Source: Porphyra umbilicalis (lineage: Eukaryota > Rhodophyta > Bangiophyceae > Bangiales > Bangiaceae). From it: 64,000 nucleotides of DNA. Shown one piece after another: positions 11,306-20,268 of this stretch; the stretch's first letter is position 1; each line of letters begins with the position of its first letter. The notes beneath the pieces were generated by a model. The model saw nothing but the letters and a program-made list of their open reading frames with translations, ran no database searches and was not told the origin of the DNA. The position numbers were made by a program, and so were the translations under genes. The stretch is taken from positions 123,979 through 187,978 of the forward strand of contig KV918901.1 of the NCBI GenBank assembly GCA_002049455.2. The letters are read 5' to 3'.

Positions 11306-11569
11306 CTTAAAGATAAACACGACGCCGCCGCGGCCGCGCCGTCCTCGCGACGGCTGCAGAGGTGGGGCGTCTGTGGCCACGGCGCCGCCCCCGGTGGGAA
11401 CGGCGCGTGCGTCGTCTGTCCATCGGCCCCCCCACCCCCCGCGTCGCACCACCAAAAAAAAGAAACCCACCGCACACCCGCCCCCAGCCCCCCCCGCCCC
11501 TCCGCCATGGACGCGGGGGCCGGCCGGCCGACGCGCGGGGCCGCTCAGCCCCCCCCCCCCCCCCCCCAC

Positions 11570-12411
11570 CGCCGCCGCCGCCGCCGCCGCCACCCGCAGC
11601 GCCTCCACCGCCTCGGCGGCGGTCGTCACCGACGCCTCCACCCGCGCCGTCGCGTCGCGCTCCGCGTCTGCCGCCGACGCGACGCACGCGGCGGCCACGA
11701 GGCACCGCACGTCGCGGAGGGTGGCCGCCCGCCGCGCGAGCGCGGCGGCGACGGCGGGTCGGTGGGCCCACGCCCCCGACGCCGCCACGAGGTCCCCATC
11801 GTCAACCGACGAGCGGGCGGCGAGCACCGACACGGCCGCGGCGGTGGTGGCGTGGAGGAGGTCGGGGGCGGCGGGGGGCTCCCCGACGGGCGCCGCGAGT
11901 GTGGCGGCCACCGACGACAGGGTGGCGGCTGTGAGGCGCACGGCGGCGGCGGTCCAGTCGCGCTCCACGGGGCGGATGGCGCCGTCGTCGGCGGCGGCGA
12001 GGCCCGCCGCCTCGGCCGCAACGGCGGCGGTGGCGGCGCGGAGGACCGTGTCGGCGTGGCGGAGGGTGGTGGCTTTGGCAGAGGCGGTGGCGAGGGCGGC
12101 CACGTCCGCGTCGAGCCACCCGAGGGTCGTGTCGACCCAGGCAGAGGCGGCGGCGAGGGGTGTGGGCACGGCGGCAGCGTCGGTAGGGTCACTGGCGGGG
12201 GGGGGGGGGGGGGGGATGACGACGCCGTCGCCGCGCCAGGGCCAGTGGCGAGGGGTGAGGGTGGGGGGGGGGGGGGGGGGCGCGTCGAAAGAGTCGATGA
12301 CGGGCGGCGCGGGCGGGTCGGCCGAGGCCCGCCGCGTGTGGCGACAGCGACGGGCGGCGAGGGGCGGTGCGCACCGTCGCAGCGGCGGTGGGGGCGACAA
12401 ACGTCAGCGCC
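11570..12411 (-). CDS. Ala-rich helical protein, possibly organelle-targeted, unknown function
   Basis: An ATG at 12411 opens MALTFVAPTAAATVRTAP, which resembles a plastid transit peptide. The body (VIDSFDAPP, HWPWRGDGVVI, then about 230 residues of Ala-rich amphipathic helix with AWVDTTLGWLDADVAAL and RPVERDWTAAAVRL) lies in a different frame. The two frames must therefore be joined across a frameshift between about 12390 and 12300, in a region with several C runs (written as G runs on the plus strand, such as 12262-12276). GC3 is high across the body, which supports coding. The 3' end is lost in a homopolymer near 11545-11567. The family is not recognised. Confidence 0.4.
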
Positions 12412-13359
12412 ATGAGGCAAAGCAGGCGGGGCGGCAAGGGCTCGGTGGAAAACGTTGACGCGACCGCGGCGGGGCGGGGCGCGTCGCGCTGACGCCCGTG
12501 CGCATGGCCACTCGTGCGGTGCGGGGCGGAGGCGGGACCCGGGGCGGGGCTCGCGCCACAGACCGCGCGGGGCGGCGGATGACCCAGAGCCCGCCAGCAA
12601 CAGCCCGCTGGCGAGGGCTCGCCCTGCGGTCCGCAGCGGGCGGTGGCCGTGGGGCTCTCGCGCACCTCGCGGCGCACGCACCGCGCGGGCGGGGCCCGCG
12701 CCGCGCGGCACAGGTCCGACGCGATCTCAAATCGCGCCAAGCGTTCCCATCATGATTGGCCACTCGCAATTGCATCAATGTGTCCGGCAAGCGCGTTGCA
12801 AATAGGTCTCACCAAGAATATTTCGGTAAGAGTATACTAATAAACTATTTTCGGGTGTGCACTCGTATTTGCAAGATATTTCTGTGCATCATCCATACCC
12901 ATACACGGTAAAAGAGCAGTTGCCAGATATTCGCAAAAGCGGGCAATAAAGGGTATCAAGCGTATTACTTGTGCTCTCCATTTTGAAACATTCGATACTG
13001 TTGACAGCCGCCTGAATGAATATGTGAATCACCAGCCATTTGCACTTCCACCGAGAGTTCCGCCCGATCCCCAGCGTGGACATCTGGGAGAGGGCCTGCG
13101 ACTCTGATACACTAGCCGCCCGAACGGCCCCAACCACGATGCTCTCTGGCAGTGGAGCCGGCGGAGGGCCGGCATCGTGACCGCAATAAATAGTCGCTCG
13201 ACATAAACCAAGACAACGAAGCTCCGCAGTGAGCAGCACACATGGGATAAGCAAACTATTGCACGGTATTCGCATACCCGGGCTCAGCACAAACATGTTT
13301 TTGGACGGCGCAATACTTGGAGCGCACATACCCATGACACTCGCTCAGTCAAAATTATA
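12412..13359. other. Intergenic stretch with a change in base composition
   Basis: The DNA changes from very GC-rich (to about 12700) to AT-richer (12770-13360). No reading frame with recognisable features was found. Confidence 0.45.
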
Positions 13360-13485
13360 TGACACTTATACTCGGATCTCAGCGGTCCATCTCACTGTCA
13401 GCCAATACTCGGTCGCGGGATGTGAGCCAACTACCGTACTCGTGGCCAAAACTGATACCCTGGGTGAGTCCTGGTTGCAAAGCGC
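13360..13485 (+). repeat. Copy 1 of a diverged ~120-bp dispersed repeat
   Basis: ACTGTCAGCCAATACTC and AAAACTGATACCC, with similar intervening sequence, recur in the same order and orientation at 16175-16290. The two copies are about 2.8 kb apart and flank the plastid-targeted gene at 14318-15436. Confidence 0.7.
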
Positions 13486-13600
13486 CGCCCTCGAGACTCC
13501 CATCGTCCCGCAACTCGTCGACGCAACTCTCCGATGCTTGCGCTGCAGGCGCAACACCGCACCGGTCTGCGCTTTTGCAGTGCGGCCGTGATCATCACGT

Positions 13601-13655
13601 TGGAAGCGGGGGACGCGCGGGGCGGATGATCCGCCCCGCGCGTCCCCCGCTTCCA
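13601..13655. repeat. 55-nt near-perfect palindrome (27-bp arms, 1-nt centre)
   Basis: TGGAAGCGGGGGACG at the left is mirrored exactly by CGTCCCCCGCTTCCA at the right, with a single G at the centre (13628). The palindrome sits exactly where the AT-richer intergenic DNA changes to the GC-rich DNA of the next gene. Confidence 0.9.
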
Positions 13656-13920
13656 CCCGCGGCGGGCGCCGCCGCCGCGCGCCGCGGCGCCCGTTGCACT
13701 CACTCTGCACGCCGCGCCGTGTGCGCGCCGCGGCGCTTGCCGCCGCCGCCGCCGCCCGCGCCGGCACGGGGCGGCGGCGGGGTGGGCGGCGCACCCCGGC
13801 AGGCCGGCGGCGGCACACCGCCCGCGCGGCCGGCGACGCGCCTGCAACGGTTGCGGGGGCGGTGGAGGGTCGCCGCGGGGGGGGCGGGGGGGGGGGGGGC
13901 TGCGCGGCGCGGCGGCCGCG

Positions 13921-13972
13921 GCCGCGTCGCTGCCGCGTCGCTGCCGCGTCGCTGCCGCGTCGCTGCCGCGCC
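13921..13972. repeat. 11-bp tandem repeat
   Basis: CGTCGCTGCCG is repeated about four to five times in the GC-rich promoter region of the gene at 14318. Confidence 0.8.
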
Positions 13973-14127
13973 GCGCGTCGCGCGCACGCGCCCCAGACGC
14001 ACGGGCGGCCGCCGCGTCGGGGCGGCCGCGACAGGGCCGGCACGGATGCAACCGGCGGCGGCTGCGAGGCCGGCGGCACGGGTGCAATCGGCGATTGCAG
14101 CGGGGGCCCCGGGTCCCCCCCTGGCCG

Positions 14128-14134
14128 TATAAAG
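14128..14134 (+). promoter_or_regulatory. TATA box (TATAAAG) of the plastid-targeted gene
   Basis: TATAAAG lies 184 bp before the ATG at 14318. The expected start site would give a pyrimidine-rich leader of about 150 nt. Confidence 0.65.
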
Positions 14135-14317
14135 TCCCCGCGCCAACCCCCCCCCCCGACGCGGCCGCCTCGACCATACCCTCGGCTGTGTCCTGCCCTC
14201 TGCATCCCTTGCCGCGGTCTTTGTACCCCCGCCGTGTGCTGTTCCTCACCCGTCGTTGTGGCTCTCGCCGACACCAAAGCCCTTTCGCCGCCAAACCCCC
14301 CCCCCCCCCCCTCCACG

Positions 14318-15436
14318 ATGGCGCCCGTGGCGTTTGTCCCCGCCGCCGCGGCAGCGGCAGCCTCCCCCATTTTCGGCACCCGCGCCGCGGTGGGCGGGCG
14401 CCCCCCCCTGGTGGCGGCCGCCCGCCGCACTGGCGGCGCCCGCCTGCCCCCCACCGCCGCCATGGACGGTGTGCAGGCCGACGCCAAGGCCGCCGTTGAC
14501 AAGGCGGTCGGCGCCGCCGACGCGGCCACGTCCCAGGGCGGCAACGAGCGCAACGACGGCGGGGCGGCGACCGTTGAGCAAGCCAAAACCAACGTTGCCT
14601 CGGCGGGCGGGTCGGTGGCCGACGCGGCTGCCGACGCGGCGGCCGACGCTGAGGCGTCGGCGGCGGCGGTGGGGGACCGCCTCGCCGCCGACACGGTCGG
14701 CACGGACAGCCCGACGGTTGACGAGACGGTCGGCCGGTCGGCCGACGCGGTCGCCTCGTCGGCCGCCGACGCGGCTGGGGTGGCCAAGGACAACCTCGGC
14801 GCCGCGGTGGCCGCTGCCGACCCGCCGACCGCCGACAATGTGGCGGCGGCGGCGCAGCAGACGGCCACGGACGTGTCGGACGCGGCGGCAGAGGGGGCGT
14901 CCAACGCGGCGTACGTGGCCAAGGATTTGGCGGGCGTCGTCAAGGCGGCCGTGCCGTCGCCGAGGGACCTTGCCGACGCGGCCGACGCGGCCAAGACGGC
15001 CATCCCCGACGGCCTCCGCGCGGTGCGCGAGGACGTGGCGTCGACGGGCGACGCGCTCGCCGCCGACGCGTCGACGCCCAAGGGCGTCAAGCCCAACGTT
15101 GTGCCCTCGACGGGGGATGTGGACGGCGCGGCCGTTGGGACGGCCGGCCGCAACGCGGCGGATGCGGCCGAGGAGATGGCCGCCCGCACGGGCACCCCCG
15201 AGGCGGCGGCCACGGCGGCGGCGACGCGCGAGGCGCAGGAGCGCATTGACGGCCTCGCCGCCGTCCAAGACGTCAAGGCGGTGGCCAAGACGGCCGCCGA
15301 CGGCATCCGCGCGTTTAGCAACAAGGCCATGGACGCGGCGCAGGCGGTGGGCGACGCGGCGACCAACACGGTTGCCAAGACGACGGGCGCCGACATTGAG
15401 AGCAACTATGGGGAAAACCACGACGAGCACATCTAA
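14318..15436 (+). CDS. Plastid-targeted Ala-rich amphipathic (LEA-like) protein
   Basis: This is a single-exon gene of 372 codons ending in TAA. The start is chosen at CCACGATGG because MAPVAFVPAAAAAAASP is a typical rhodophyte-style transit peptide (early Phe, Ala/Ser/Arg-rich, no acidic residues for about 45 residues). The mature part, from about residue 49, is built of degenerate 11-residue-like amphipathic segments rich in Ala, Asp, Val and Lys, such as AADAAGVAKDNLGAAV and AKDLAGVVKAAVPSP. It has no Cys or Trp and a hydrophilic end, ESNYGENHDEHI. Such sequences resemble group 3 LEA and apolipoprotein-like proteins, which stabilise membranes or proteins during desiccation. That role is inference from composition; no catalytic domain is present. 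Confidence 0.8.
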   Translation: MAPVAFVPAAAAAAASPIFGTRAAVGGRPPLVAAARRTGGARLPPTAAMDGVQADAKAAVDKAVGAADAATSQGGNERNDGGAATVEQAKTNVASAGGSVADAAADAAADAEASAAAVGDRLAADTVGTDSPTVDETVGRSADAVASSAADAAGVAKDNLGAAVAAADPPTADNVAAAAQQTATDVSDAAAEGASNAAYVAKDLAGVVKAAVPSPRDLADAADAAKTAIPDGLRAVREDVASTGDALAADASTPKGVKPNVVPSTGDVDGAAVGTAGRNAADAAEEMAARTGTPEAAATAAATREAQERIDGLAAVQDVKAVAKTAADGIRAFSNKAMDAAQAVGDAATNTVAKTTGADIESNYGENHDEHI

Positions 15437-15987
15437 GGAGCAAAGGAGGGGGGGGGGGTGGTGGGTTGGCGTGGGGGCGGCCGGCGCTGCTCGCACGGGT
15501 GCCGCGCGGGCGCGCGCGCGGGAGCCGCGGGCGCCCCCATGGCGCGGGTACTGTACAGACCGACTGGATAAACGGCTTGCCCGCACGACCGCATCGCAAA
15601 CAACGGCGCCGCACGGACGGGCGGCGCGGCGGTCCGCGCCGCCCCCGCCGCGAGGGGCGCCCCCCCCCGCCCCGCGCGCTGGTCGCCACCGACTGGCGGG
15701 CGCCGCCGCCGCCGCGCCGCGGCGCCCGCGTCGCTGCTGCCGCCGCCGTCGGCGCTCCCCCCCCCCCAGCCCGCGTCCGCGCAACCGGCCCCCCCACCCC
15801 CCCCCCCCCCTCCCCGACACCACCGCCCGCGCCGGCATGCGATGCGAACGGTCGGGCCGCCGCCCGCGGGGCCCGCCGCCCCACCCGCCCGCGAGCGTCG
15901 CCCGCCGCAGCCGCGGGCGCGCCCCCCCCCCCCCCACTCCCGCCGCCCCCACTTCCGCCCCCGCCCCATCGTTAGAACATTGGACAC

Positions 15988-16100
15988 TTGAACGGGAGCG
16001 TGAACGGGAGTCCCGTTCAAGGAGCCCTTGAACGGGAGGTTTCTCGTCCAGGCGTCTGTGCTGTAACAAAGGCCTGAACGAGAGGAGTTCCCGTTCAGGG
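15988..16100. repeat. Cluster of direct and inverted GAACGGGAG repeats
   Basis: TGAACGGGAG occurs three times on the plus strand, and its inverse CCCGTTCA occurs twice. The cluster can form nested hairpins and lies just before copy 2 of the dispersed repeat. It may be the terminus of an unrecognised transposon. Confidence 0.6.
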
Positions 16101-16174
16101 AAACGCTGCGCCCACCGACAGCCCAGAGTTCCAAGGGTATATACCCTGGATGCCCACTTTACCAGGTTTGGGAA

Positions 16175-16290
16175 ATACTCATACTCGGACGTCTGAACGT
16201 CTGTCACACTGTCAGCCAATACTCAGTGGCTGGATCAAAGCCGAATACTGTCCTCGCGGTCAAAACTGATACCCTTGGTGAGGCCTGATT
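16175..16290 (+). repeat. Copy 2 of the diverged ~120-bp dispersed repeat
   Basis: This is the same order of motifs as at 13360-13485, in direct orientation with scattered mismatches. Reading frames in both copies are open but differ, so I do not treat the repeat as coding. Confidence 0.7.
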
Positions 16291-16389
16291 GATACCCACC
16301 CCGCGAACGGGCCAACGGCGCATCTGAGACACGTTTCTGCAACGTGTGCCCAATATGGCGTTGGCGCGACATTGGTAGGAATGCTCTCA

Positions 16390-17272
16390 GAGCAAGCCCA
16401 GCGGTTCGGATTATGGCGGAGAATCTCCGTTAACGCCAAATTATGGCGGAGAAGGGTGCCCAGCGGTCAGATTTATGGCGCGGAATCCACGCCAAACGTT
16501 GGGATGGCGGAGATCCGACGCTATAATCCGGTGGTATGGCGTGAGATCTACGCCATCCCAACGTTTGGCGGAGCCATATGGCGGAAACATGCCGCTGCGA
16601 ATCGAAAGGTCATCTCGAATATGAGGACAGGTGACACTTCGAAGCGGCCATGTGGTTTCTTTGAATCGCCTGACCAATGACTACAAGACACGTCCGGCTG
16701 CAACGTCGCTTTCGAAGCCAGCGACCATGCATTCCCGCCTCATGGAAGCACGGTGGAACAGGGAGGATTCAAATGCTGTCGTCTTTTTGCCAGTCACCGT
16801 CATTGTGCTCTACATAAACAGAGAAGCGATCTAGTATGTGCGTCTGTTTCTTCGTCGACATCTTCAGTTGATTTCAGCTGGCCGAGGGTCGGGGGGGGGG
16901 GTGGCGCTGAACTCATGCATTCTTCCTGGCGAGCGTGATGGCACGCCCTTCAACTCATGTGGGGGGGGTGCAGGGCGGGGGAGCAATATGCGAATAGAGA
17001 GGGGAGGGAGTACATATCTTTACACTTCCGCAGCGGGCGCTCCGCCAGCACAAAACGCATGGTTTGCAGCTGGGATGGTGCAGGCGGGGCTCCTCCTCCA
17101 CTTCCTGGCGCGGTCCCGAAGAATTCGGATTTTCCGCTATACTCTGGCGCCCGAACCGCTGAAGACACCGACCATCGGCCGCTCCATAATTTGGAGGGGC
17201 CACTCACAATGCGCCACGAATCGAGTCGAAAACGCTATACTATGGCGTTGGCGGGCACCGCTGGGCTTGCTC
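16390..17272. mobile_element. 883-bp non-autonomous DNA transposon with GAGCAAGCCCAGCGGT ends
   Basis: The left end GAGCAAGCCCAGCGGT is matched exactly by the inverted right end ACCGCTGGGCTTGCTC. Both sides are flanked by TCA (16387-16389 and 17273-17275). A 3-bp target duplication of TNA type fits the PIF/Harbinger superfamily. Subterminal DNA is full of short inverted motifs such as TTATGGCGGAG and CTCCATAATT. No transposase is encoded, so it would depend on an autonomous relative. Confidence 0.75.
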
Positions 17273-17281
17273 TCAAGACAG

Positions 17282-17993
17282 TAGGCTTGTACTTCACGCC
17301 CTTTACGTGATTGGGAAGTCACGTTTTACGTGATTGCAAGCACGTTTTTTAACGTGATCACTTCCAAGCAGAAAAGGGCGTGAACTGGGGCGTGATCTCA
17401 TAGAATAATTATGCCGTCGACGAACTTAACTAGTGCAATCCAATGCACTGGAGACATGGGCGGGGGCGCACTGCTGCGGCCCAAGACGATCAGCCCACTG
17501 GCCCTCGCACGCCGCCCCAAGCGCCACGGGGTTGGCCCCCTCCTCGACGGGTGCCCCTCCCACATTGTCTGCGTCGGTGGCTGCGGCTGCGACGGCAGCT
17601 TCTGCTTCTGCAGTTGCCTCTGTTTTACAGCGACAGTGATGCCGAGACTGCCTGGCCGCCGTCCGTCATCGTACTTCCCCCCCCTCCTGCCCATGGGGCG
17701 AAGCCACGCGTCTTCCTCTTCAACCTCTTTGACATAGAGTCGTACTTGAAGGATGCCAAGGCAGCCTTCGGTCTGTGATTGATTGGTTCTATACAGCCCC
17801 AAAGCAGTTCACAATGATCGGCGCCAGTCCGACAGGGGTGCTACACAATCAAGCAACAAGTAGATTCGTTTACAATGGGTGCTACCTGTGCGTGTTCATG
17901 CCCCCCAAAGGGGCGTAATTAGGGAGTAATCGGGCGTGACCGGGCATGACACGCCCACACGCCCCGGGTTTGGGGGCGTGAAATACAAGCCTA
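17282..17993. mobile_element. 712-bp non-autonomous hAT-like transposon with 8-bp target duplication
   Basis: The ends TAGGCTTGTACTTCACGCC and the inverse of GGCGTGAAATACAAGCCTA match at 18 of 19 positions. The element is flanked by the identical octamer CAAGACAG (17274-17281 and 17994-18001). Termini beginning TAG and an 8-bp duplication are hallmarks of hAT elements. Subterminal TTACGTGA and GGGCGTGA motifs recur. There is no transposase frame. Its left target site overlaps the right flank of the neighbouring element, so it inserted immediately beside it. Confidence 0.85.
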
Positions 17994-18191
17994 CAAGACA
18001 GTGCCTCACGGCCCGATCATCGGGCCGGACATGATGTCCCTTGGAGTCTAGCCCCCCTCCAGATGCTCACGGAAGTGATTTGTCAGGACCCCCAGACATG
18101 CACCCACGTGCCTGAAACCAGGTACTATACGTAAGACTCTTCGAATGTTTTACCGTGTACAGTCAATATCCTACTCTGTCATATGCGTATC

Positions 18192-18968
18192 GTCTACATG
18201 GGACTTTTTCTCCATCGAAGCCTCATCGAGGCTTCGATGCGCCATCGACCCATCGAAATATGGGTCGATGACGGTCATCGAGGTTCTCATCGAGCCCATC
18301 GAACCGATGTCACTTGAGTTTGAGACCCCGAGCAGGGACCCATCTGATTGGACAACTGAATGATCTTGTGTATTGATCTCAGGGATACTGCCCGTTCAGT
18401 ATACCACTTTTATGTATTTGCCACGCCAGTAATCTCAGCAGACATCCGTTCCTCCGTCGTCGAGACCATCTTCTTCACGAGGACGCGTGCCGCGAACGCA
18501 TTTGACTTAGTCTCGGCAAGCACAAAAACCTGCGATGTTGCCGCACGCGGAGCACCGCAAAGCACAAGCCGGAGGACTGCGAGCGTCCGAAAAATTCATC
18601 GTTTGTGCAGTCAAGATGTCGAAAGACCGCCTCTCACGCGATGTGGCCGAAGCCCCGTGCGTGTGCATGACACGCACGCAACTTCACGAAGCGGCGCCCG
18701 GGCCTCGACAAAGTCATGTTGACTTTGCTCGTGTCGAAGGTCGCGATGCGATGAGATGTCAGGCAATAGCGGCGCGCAGATGAATGTAATTCTTGTAAAA
18801 GTGTCGGCACGGATTATCAGTCTCATCGGCCGATGACACCACTCTCATCGAAACGGTTCTCATCGAAGGTCTCTTCTATGTCCATCGAAACCCTTCCGAT
18901 GACCATATCCTGTTGGGTCCCGATGTCATCGGAAACGAGCCTTCGATGGGAAAAAGTCCCAAGTAGAC
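18192..18968. mobile_element. ~777-bp inverted-repeat element with CATCGA/TCGATG-rich ends
   Basis: The left end GTCTACATGGGACTTTTT and the inverse of the right end (GTCTACTTGGGACTTTTT) differ at one position. The similarity continues outward for a few bases (GCGTATC and GCGCATC). Inside both ends, dozens of CATCGA/TCGATG motifs form local hairpins, for example AGCCTCATCGAGGCT near 18219. I could not assign a target duplication or superfamily, and no transposase is present. Confidence 0.7.
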
Positions 18969-19310
18969 GATGCGCTCCAGTTATAGGACATGTCGTATAA
19001 CTGCGGGTTTTTCCTTGCCCGAGGGCGCATGAGAACGCAGTATTCAACTGTTTGCAGACGACCGAGTCGCCCGAGGGCATCTCATTGGTCAGATCCTGCA
19101 GATGTGGCGACGCAGTCAGCAACAGTCCAGCAACCTGGACAGTTGACCAAGTGCGCAAGGGTGTCATTTAAGCGGATACTGACTGTACATACGTTGAGTC
19201 GCGCAGCTGCCTGCAGGGAGCCCGTGTGTCGTCGCGGGTGGCCCGGAGTGCCATGCTCAGTACGCGCCGCGGTGGCCGGCCAAGTGCGAACGCTCCTACC
19301 ACCAGGGTGC

Positions 19311-19316
19311 TATAAT
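19311..19316 (+). promoter_or_regulatory. Possible TATA-like box (TATAAT)
   Basis: TATAAT lies 170 bp upstream of the ATG at 19486 and is followed by a C/T-rich leader. The spacing is similar to that of the gene at 14318. Confidence 0.4.
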
Positions 19317-19485
19317 CTCGTGTTCCGTGCCGCGTACACAAACATCTTGCCCCCTTTCCATCCACAACCACACCGCCCTCCAGACACACTCCCCTGTCTC
19401 TTGCTCGGCTCCTACTGTCTCAGCCGGCCTCTTCAAGCACCCCACACCCCTCCGCCGCCAACCCCCCTTCCCCCCCACCACCACC

Positions 19486-20268
19486 ATGGGCTTCCTCACC
19501 CGCGCCGCGGTGCTCGCCGCCGCCTCTGCCGTCGTCGCCACCGTCGCGCGCGGGGTGACAGGGCTGGGCAGTTGCGACCGCGAGCCCTGTGTCCCCGTGC
19601 GCTTCTTCTTCGCACGCGGCGCCGCCGCCGGCGACATCAAGGGTGCCGTTGACCGCTTCTCCACCGCCCTCGGCGACGACAATGGGTCGGGCCCTCCCGC
19701 CCGCGGCGGCCGCCGCTCGATCAACTGGGACGCGGACGGCGTGCCGTTTGACATGCCCGGAGATTTCTTCAACACGGCCGTCCCCCGCGGCGCCGTCTTC
19801 CACGCCAAGGGCGGGGAGTTTCGGGTGTCCAACCCGCCCCCCGTGCAGCACATTGTCGACAACCAGTTCACGTCGCTGAACAAAAATTTGTCGGTGCAGC
19901 TCAAGCCGTTTTCGGCGCCGCGCCTCTTCACCCCGCTGCGCGACAATGTGGTGGAGGTGCGCTTTGAGGTGCCGGGCAAGCGGGGTGCCACGGCCGCGAC
20001 GAAGGGCTTTGGGGCGGTGCTTCTCGACGTGGACCTCGAGCACGTCACGACCCTCGCGTACTATGACGTGCAGGGGCGACGGTTGGCCAAGATGATGGTA
20101 CCGGCCAAGGCTGGGGGGCTGAGTTTTTTGGGACTTCTCTTCAACGAGCTGATCGTGGCGTACGTGCGGATGACACTCGGCAACGCCAAGGTGACGGACC
20201 GCGACGGGGGGCACCGCGACGTGGTCGTGGCTGACAACTTTGTGTACGGGGAGCCGGTGCGCGCGTGA
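19486..20268 (+). CDS. Secreted protein of a mainly bacterial (PEP-CTERM-associated) family
   Basis: This is a single-exon gene of 260 codons with a CCACCATGG start. The first about 24 residues form a signal peptide (MGFLTRAAVLAAASAVVATV). The mature chain carries a set of motifs I associate with uncharacterised bacterial secreted proteins: INWDADGVPFDMPGDFFN, PRGAVFHAKGGEF, FSAPRLFTPLRDN, VEVRFEVPG, TKGFGAVLLDVDLE, GLSFLGLLFNE and DVVVADNFVYGEP. The fold is probably an all-beta extracellular domain. Function is unknown in the bacterial relatives too. Family assignment is from remembered sequence patterns, not a search. Its presence in an algal genome suggests horizontal transfer, while its GC3-rich codons show adaptation to the host. 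Confidence 0.75.
   Translation: MGFLTRAAVLAAASAVVATVARGVTGLGSCDREPCVPVRFFFARGAAAGDIKGAVDRFSTALGDDNGSGPPARGGRRSINWDADGVPFDMPGDFFNTAVPRGAVFHAKGGEFRVSNPPPVQHIVDNQFTSLNKNLSVQLKPFSAPRLFTPLRDNVVEVRFEVPGKRGATAATKGFGAVLLDVDLEHVTTLAYYDVQGRRLAKMMVPAKAGGLSFLGLLFNELIVAYVRMTLGNAKVTDRDGGHRDVVVADNFVYGEPVRA

Noticed and set aside
9956..12400. An 814-codon minus-strand open frame
   Set aside because: Only the part from about 12300 to 11600 has protein-like sequence. The rest is Pro, Gly and Arg runs that arise from C/G homopolymers and CCG repeats, so it is not one gene.
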